From: an uncultured OCS116 cluster bacterium
Lineage (GTDB): Bacteria > Pseudomonadota > Alphaproteobacteria > Rhizobiales > TMED25
Assembly (NCBI GenBank): GCA_902613795.1
Contig: CACMIP010000001.1
Location: 292,087 to 356,086 of the forward strand
Direction: 5' to 3'
Length of the DNA stretch: 64,000 nucleotides
Under the pieces are notes generated by a model. It searched no databases. It had not been told where the DNA came from and saw only the letters and a list, made by a program, of their open reading frames with translations. Numbering within the stretch: position 1 is the first letter of the stretch; each line of letters opens with the position of its first letter. Positions 59,718-64,000 of the stretch are shown here, piece by piece. The translations under genes were made by a program, and so were the position numbers.

Positions 59718-60206
59718 ATGAGAAAAGTGTACGTATATGTATTTTGTCTAATGCTTATTGGCCTAATCACACCAGGTCAACTTTCATCAAAGGGTCTTTG
59801 TGACGGTCCGGGTGGTGGATTTTTATGTGGCGCCGGTATTGGAGGCGGAATTGGTTCTGCAATTGATGGCGACGATGGTGCTAAAGCTGGTGCAATAATT
59901 GGCGGCATCATGGGGATTGCCTCTAGTATAAACGAAGCGGAGAATAGAAATACTAATGAAAGCCAAGTTTATCATAATGATGTTATTTCAGATGAGTACC
60001 CAGCCCTGCTAGTTTACAACACACAAATCGCACTTATTAGCATTGGTTATTATGTTGGAATGTATGATGGTTCTTACACAAGAAGCACAAGCGATGCAAT
60101 AAAAAGCTATCAAAAAGATAATAGCTTGATTGTAAATGGCATACCAACTGAGGAGCTATATGAGAGAATTAGGCGTGACATTATTGAAATGTATAGTAAC
60201 GAATAG
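59718..60206 (+). CDS. Exported glycine-zipper protein with peptidoglycan-binding-like C-terminus
   Basis: 162 residues. Signal peptide about 1-24. A glycine zipper follows (GGGFLCGAGIGGGIGSAIDG ... AGAIIGGIMGIAS, about 34-75), typical of membrane-inserting lipoprotein or OmpA-like domains. Residues about 100-150 (YNTQIALISIGYYVGMYDG, TSDAIKSYQKDNSLIVNG) match the PG-binding_1 repeat. Probably envelope-associated. A ribosome site AAGGG precedes the ATG. Confidence 0.75.
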   Translation: MRKVYVYVFCLMLIGLITPGQLSSKGLCDGPGGGFLCGAGIGGGIGSAIDGDDGAKAGAIIGGIMGIASSINEAENRNTNESQVYHNDVISDEYPALLVYNTQIALISIGYYVGMYDGSYTRSTSDAIKSYQKDNSLIVNGIPTEELYERIRRDIIEMYSNE

Positions 60207-60212
60207 ATATCA

Positions 60213-61406
60213 TTAATTAGTTTTAATGGCCTCAGCAAGGTAGAAGGTTATCGTACCGATGAGAGCAAGTAAAATTAGTTGTATCGGCATAAAAATCAGC
60301 CCAATTCCAGCAAGAACAGCTGCCACATATGAAGACATGCCAGCTATTGAATATTGAATACAGCCGGACAAGCCTGATGCGGCTCCAGCTAACTGAGGTC
60401 TTATACTTACAATATTAGCGATTATATTAGGCATCACAATCCCGTTTGAATAGGTGATAATCATCATTGTTCCAAAAATTATGTATATATTGATGATACC
60501 ACTTAGGAATATAATCAACATAAGCACTGAGCCAATTATGGTTCCAAATACAGCGTAACCAATCATCCTTAAGGAGCCAATCCTCTCAGAAAGCCGAGCT
60601 GTAGTAAAACTACCTGACATAAAGGCAAATGATATCACCATAAATGTGAAACCATATTGGGTCGGTGAATATTCCAACTTTTGGATCACAAGAAGTGGGG
60701 CAACGCCAAGAAAAGTGAAAAACATAGAGTTTGCGCATGACATTGTAATTGTGTAAAGGATGAATTGAGGTAATTTCAATAATTGAACGAAACTGTTTAG
60801 TAGTGATCTAATATCACCTTTAATGCGATCTTCTGTTTTCGTCTCTTGAAGGTTATAAAATATATTTAAAAAGAGGATTATGCCCACGATCATCATAAGG
60901 TAAAAAATACTTCTCCAACCAAATAGGTCTTGTAATATACCACCAAGTGGTGGTGCTATCATAGGCGCAATAACCATGACTGTAGTCACATAACCTAATG
61001 CGCTTGCAGCTTTTTCACGGCTGTATACATCGCGAATAATTGCTCGACCAAGAACAACTCCGGCAACCCCTCCGAATGCCTGTATGAAACGACCAATAAC
61101 GAGTAACTCACTTGATGTTGCAATGCTACATATTGTTGTCCCAACCAAAAAAATAATAATTCCAAGCATCAATATTGATCTTCTACCGTAGGCATCTGAT
61201 ATTGGACCAATAAAAATCTGACCAATGGCCATTGATATAATAAATGAGGATACTGCAACTTGCGCGCTTGAATATGTTATACCGAAATAATCCGAGAGTG
61301 CAGGCAACGATGGAACAATTAAGTTTAATGTTAGTGGTGCAAGTCCAGTTACAGCGGCCAAAGACCAAATGGAAGGTTGATAATTTTTAATATTAGTGCC
61401 TCTCAT
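60213..61406 (-). CDS. Bcr/CflA family multidrug efflux MFS transporter
   Basis: 397 residues with twelve membrane helices. The MFS motif A region GQIFIGPISDAYGRRSILMLG, and the drug:proton antiporter motif in FIQAFGGVAGVVLGRAIIRD, place it in the Bcr/CflA (DHA1) group. Substrate unknown; sulfonamide, bicyclomycin or amino-acid export are known in the family. Start overlaps the gshA stop as ATGA. Confidence 0.92.
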   Translation of the reverse strand: MRGTNIKNYQPSIWSLAAVTGLAPLTLNLIVPSLPALSDYFGITYSSAQVAVSSFIISMAIGQIFIGPISDAYGRRSILMLGIIIFLVGTTICSIATSSELLVIGRFIQAFGGVAGVVLGRAIIRDVYSREKAASALGYVTTVMVIAPMIAPPLGGILQDLFGWRSIFYLMMIVGIILFLNIFYNLQETKTEDRIKGDIRSLLNSFVQLLKLPQFILYTITMSCANSMFFTFLGVAPLLVIQKLEYSPTQYGFTFMVISFAFMSGSFTTARLSERIGSLRMIGYAVFGTIIGSVLMLIIFLSGIINIYIIFGTMMIITYSNGIVMPNIIANIVSIRPQLAGAASGLSGCIQYSIAGMSSYVAAVLAGIGLIFMPIQLILLALIGTITFYLAEAIKTN

Positions 61407-62779
61407 AAAAAGTGTTTGTTATATATTGGTTTTACTTCATTTGACCATTCATGATGGAATTCGCTAATTAAGATATCTGACGATGTTCTTTTTTTTGTGA
61501 GAACCTCAAACAGTGGCTCTAAATAGATTTCTTCCGTTGCATCACGCTCATTTCGTACATTCCTTTCAGACAATCCCTGCCTTGATAAAGATACTAACTC
61601 CTTTAGAAGATCTAGCATAGCATGACCCATAAAACGTGCATTCAAACCATCTTTATTTAAGCACTCATCTAAATGCAAAACATCAGAATGTGTCCATTTT
61701 GAGATTATTTTGTAAACCTCATCAAGCACTCCGTTATTATACATCAATCCTGTCCAAATGGATGCTAGACTAAGGATTGAACTATGGTTTCCAGAGTCAG
61801 CCCCTCTCATTTCGAGAAATTTCTTAAGTCGAACCTGAGGAAAGAGGGTTGATAGATGAGTCTCCCAATCATCCATCTTTGCTGAAAAATTTTCGCCCTT
61901 GTCATCCACAAAGCCATTAGATAGAAAATTCCTAAAAGACATGTGGTTCGGTATGATATATCTACCATTTCTAATGATAAAATACATCGGTACATCGAGT
62001 GCGTACTGAGCGTAATCCTCAAATTTATTCTGATCATCAAAAGCAAATGGTAAATAGCCACATCTATCATTATCTGTATTTGCCCAAACGCGAAGCCTAT
62101 TGGATAGTAATCCTGTTAGCCTGCCATTCAGAAATGGGCTATTAAAAAACATTGCTGATATGAGTGGCTGAAGTGCCATCGCAACACGGAACTTTTTTGT
62201 GTAATCATTTTCGTCGCTGTAATCAAGATTAACTTGGGTTGTCGCGGAGCAATGCATCATATCTAAGCCATGACTTCCAACTTTTGGCATATATTCCCTC
62301 ATGATTGTATATCTGGTCTTTGGAACTCTTGCCATGTCATTAAAGCCCCAGCTTGGAGAAAATCCAAGGCCAAGAGCTCCAATATTTAACTCATTACAAA
62401 CATACTCAATTTGAGAATGATATTGTCTAAATTCTTCATTTGTTTGATGTAAGTTGGAACATTTTGATCCTGATAATTCAATTTGACCGCCAGGTTCAAG
62501 AGAGATATTTCTATCATTTTGCGTGTCAGATAAACCAATAACATTATCCCCATCAAATATTGGACTCCAATGAAAATGATCTATAAGTATTTTGAACACA
62601 TCAACGATGCCCGGACCATCTGAGTATTGAAGCGGACACAACGACTCTTTGTGAAATAAAAATTTTTCGTTTTCTGTTCCGATTTTATAATCTTTGGGTG
62701 ATTTTGAGCCCGAATGAAAATAATTAATTAAATCCAATACTGTTGGGATTTGTGAGCTTATTTCTATTTTGTTTTTCAT
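61403..62779 (-). CDS. gshA: Glutamate-cysteine ligase (GCS2/plant-type)
   Basis: Makes gamma-glutamylcysteine, the first step to glutathione. 458 residues of the alphaproteobacterial/plant type: GTENEKFLFHK, ISLEPGGQIELSG, GLGFSPSWGF, MHCSATTQVNLDYS and MRGADSGNHSSI. Lies 32 bases after rsmE and is coupled to the MFS gene. Confidence 0.96.
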   Translation of the reverse strand: MKNKIEISSQIPTVLDLINYFHSGSKSPKDYKIGTENEKFLFHKESLCPLQYSDGPGIVDVFKILIDHFHWSPIFDGDNVIGLSDTQNDRNISLEPGGQIELSGSKCSNLHQTNEEFRQYHSQIEYVCNELNIGALGLGFSPSWGFNDMARVPKTRYTIMREYMPKVGSHGLDMMHCSATTQVNLDYSDENDYTKKFRVAMALQPLISAMFFNSPFLNGRLTGLLSNRLRVWANTDNDRCGYLPFAFDDQNKFEDYAQYALDVPMYFIIRNGRYIIPNHMSFRNFLSNGFVDDKGENFSAKMDDWETHLSTLFPQVRLKKFLEMRGADSGNHSSILSLASIWTGLMYNNGVLDEVYKIISKWTHSDVLHLDECLNKDGLNARFMGHAMLDLLKELVSLSRQGLSERNVRNERDATEEIYLEPLFEVLTKKRTSSDILISEFHHEWSNEVKPIYNKHFL

Positions 62780-62811
62780 AAATTATACAACTGACATGGC
62801 AATTACTGCGT

Positions 62812-63555
62812 TTAACTAAACAGATCTCCATTTGTGGCCTGCAAAAATGATGCCACAACTATTGCCGCGGTATCAGCCCTTAGAACTCTAGACCCAAGAG
62901 AGAGTCTTATTAAATTCTTTAACTTTAGAATTCTGTTCCTCTCTTTATCAGAAAACCCCCCCTCAGGTCCAATCAAAAAGGAAATATTCAATTCTTTTGC
63001 CCTGCTCAATTCACTTATAGGATTTTCTGGGTGGGATTTTTCATCGCAAAAGACTAATATTTTTTCGTTAGACCAGTTATTGAGCAACTCATCTAGTGGC
63101 ATAGCGGCATTAATTTTTGGAACGATCATTAGTCCACATTGCTCAGCTGCCTCTTTTGCTCGTGTGAGTAGCTTATTTAGATTTACTTTTCGAACATTCG
63201 AAAATTCCATTATGACTGGCGTGAAAGTGGAAATACCGAGCTCAGTCAACTTTTCAATTATATAGTTGTGCCTGTTAGCGTTTAGAGGAGAAAAATAACA
63301 ATGCATTTCTTTATATTTAATTTGAGACCGAGCGCAGCTGATTGCCTCTATTTCAATTTTATCTTTTTTCACAATTAAAACTTTTGAATACCACTCACCA
63401 TCCACACCATTAAATATACGTAATTCGTCATTTACTTTTACTCTCATAACATTTCTCAAATAGTGATGATCATCATTTGTGACTTCAATTATTGCATTTT
63501 GATACAATTTACAATTTTGATACAGCCTTATGTTTGTTAAATTGTTCGGTTGCAT
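62812..63555 (-). CDS. rsmE: 16S rRNA m3U1498 methyltransferase
   Basis: SPOUT-family methyltransferase acting on helix 44 of 16S rRNA. 247 residues: N-terminal PUA-like domain, then the knotted SAM site with LIGPEGGFSDKE and LSLGSRVLRADTAAIV. The rsmE-gshA order, with ubiA divergent, is standard in alphaproteobacteria. Confidence 0.95.
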   Translation of the reverse strand: MQPNNLTNIRLYQNCKLYQNAIIEVTNDDHHYLRNVMRVKVNDELRIFNGVDGEWYSKVLIVKKDKIEIEAISCARSQIKYKEMHCYFSPLNANRHNYIIEKLTELGISTFTPVIMEFSNVRKVNLNKLLTRAKEAAEQCGLMIVPKINAAMPLDELLNNWSNEKILVFCDEKSHPENPISELSRAKELNISFLIGPEGGFSDKERNRILKLKNLIRLSLGSRVLRADTAAIVVASFLQATNGDLFS

Positions 63556-63601
63556 TTTATTATTTTAATCTCAAAAATTTTGTTATAAATAATTTAATAA
63601 A

Positions 63602-64000
63602 TTGTTAGAAAAAATTATACTGCATATTGTTTTGAAAAGTATTAAAAAAAGAATTAATTGCTACATAGCAATAACACGAAACAACAAGCCGATTGGCTGG
63701 CTTCTGTTGTTCATTCCATGCTTGTACGGTATCATTTCATCTTCAATTTATTCGAGTAAAATAATTGAATTAGAAATTATAGTACTTTTTTTACTTGGCT
63801 CTATCCTTATGAGATCTGCTGGTTGCATTTTTAATGATATAGTTGATCGCAAGATAGACGCGCAAGTTGAACGCACCAAAAACAGACCATTAGCAAATAA
63901 AACCATGTCACTCTTTGAAGCAATTTTATTACTTCTGGTGCTATTATTTTTTAGCTTGTGCATACTTATTTCCCTCAACACAATTACAATAATAATTGGG
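63602..64000 (+). CDS. ubiA: 4-hydroxybenzoate polyprenyltransferase (partial, runs off window end)
   Basis: 133 codons open to the window edge. ITRNNKPIGWLLLFIPCLYG and the prenyl-diphosphate motif NDIVDRKIDAQVERTKNRPLA identify UbiA, which attaches the polyprenyl tail to 4-hydroxybenzoate in ubiquinone synthesis. No ATG precedes these motifs in frame, so a TTG at 63602, just after an in-frame stop, is the probable start. Divergent from rsmE. Confidence 0.88.
   Translation, partial: MLEKIILHIVLKSIKKRINCYIAITRNNKPIGWLLLFIPCLYGIISSSIYSSKIIELEIIVLFLLGSILMRSAGCIFNDIVDRKIDAQVERTKNRPLANKTMSLFEAILLLLVLLFFSLCILISLNTITIIIG

Overview
The window is AT-rich and densely packed. It looks like a piece of a streamlined alphaproteobacterial chromosome, probably from a marine free-living lineage. 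Alphaproteobacterial signs are CcrM (GANTC methylase), an F0 operon (atpI-atpB-atpE-b'-b) without the F1 genes, the order mutY-DUF721-dsbA-smc, the order ctaC-ctaD-ctaB-small protein-ctaG-ctaE-DUF983-SURF1-thrC-M16-GNAT, and the blocks pdxH/fabI-aroC, xseB-dxs-tlyA and ubiA/rsmE-gshA. I cannot place the clade from sequence alone. I see no rRNA, transposase, prophage or CRISPR. No gene-free stretch exceeds 300 bases; the longest is about 210 bases, between ctaC and an IalB-like gene.
1-9.8 kb is the most accessory-looking part. A minus-strand unit encodes a NIPSNAP protein, a ThDP enzyme of the oxalyl-CoA decarboxylase/2-hydroxyacyl-CoA lyase family, and formyl-CoA:oxalate CoA-transferase (cut by the window start). 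Facing away are an HPP membrane protein, NAD-dependent formate dehydrogenase, a Baeyer-Villiger-type monooxygenase and an amidase. Together these could run a formyl-CoA cycle that turns oxalate or a 2-hydroxy acid into formate, then CO2 plus NADH. A photolyase of the bacterial FeS-BCP/CryPro family and a DUF3429 protein follow.
9.9-38 kb is mostly housekeeping: tRNA-Gln, an MBL hydrolase, pdxH, fabI, aroC, tlyA, dxs, xseB, tsaC, dadA, NUDIX, acuI, ygfZ, a small phosphatase, nadA-nadB-nadC, ppdK, glyS-glyQ, an N6-adenine methyltransferase, a polyprenyl synthase, ispE, ETF-QO, a divergent uracil-DNA glycosylase homologue, moaB-like, rnhB and ccrM. dadA appears to have been inserted between tsaC and the NUDIX gene and left a partial copy of the NUDIX start.
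38-48.6 kb holds mutY, DUF721, dsbA, smc, the F0 operon, a lipoprotein, thrB and rnhA. 48.6-58.9 kb is one long minus-strand run for cytochrome aa3 oxidase and its assembly factors, continuing through thrC, an M16 peptidase, a GNAT acetyltransferase and a DsbD-N-like protein. 59-64 kb has two small exported proteins, a Bcr/CflA-type efflux protein, gshA, rsmE and the start of ubiA.
All ten convergent gene junctions lie between a 14-base overlap and a 15-base gap. Three of them share a palindromic 4-base stop (TTAA or CTAG). Many co-directional genes overlap as ATGA or TAATG.
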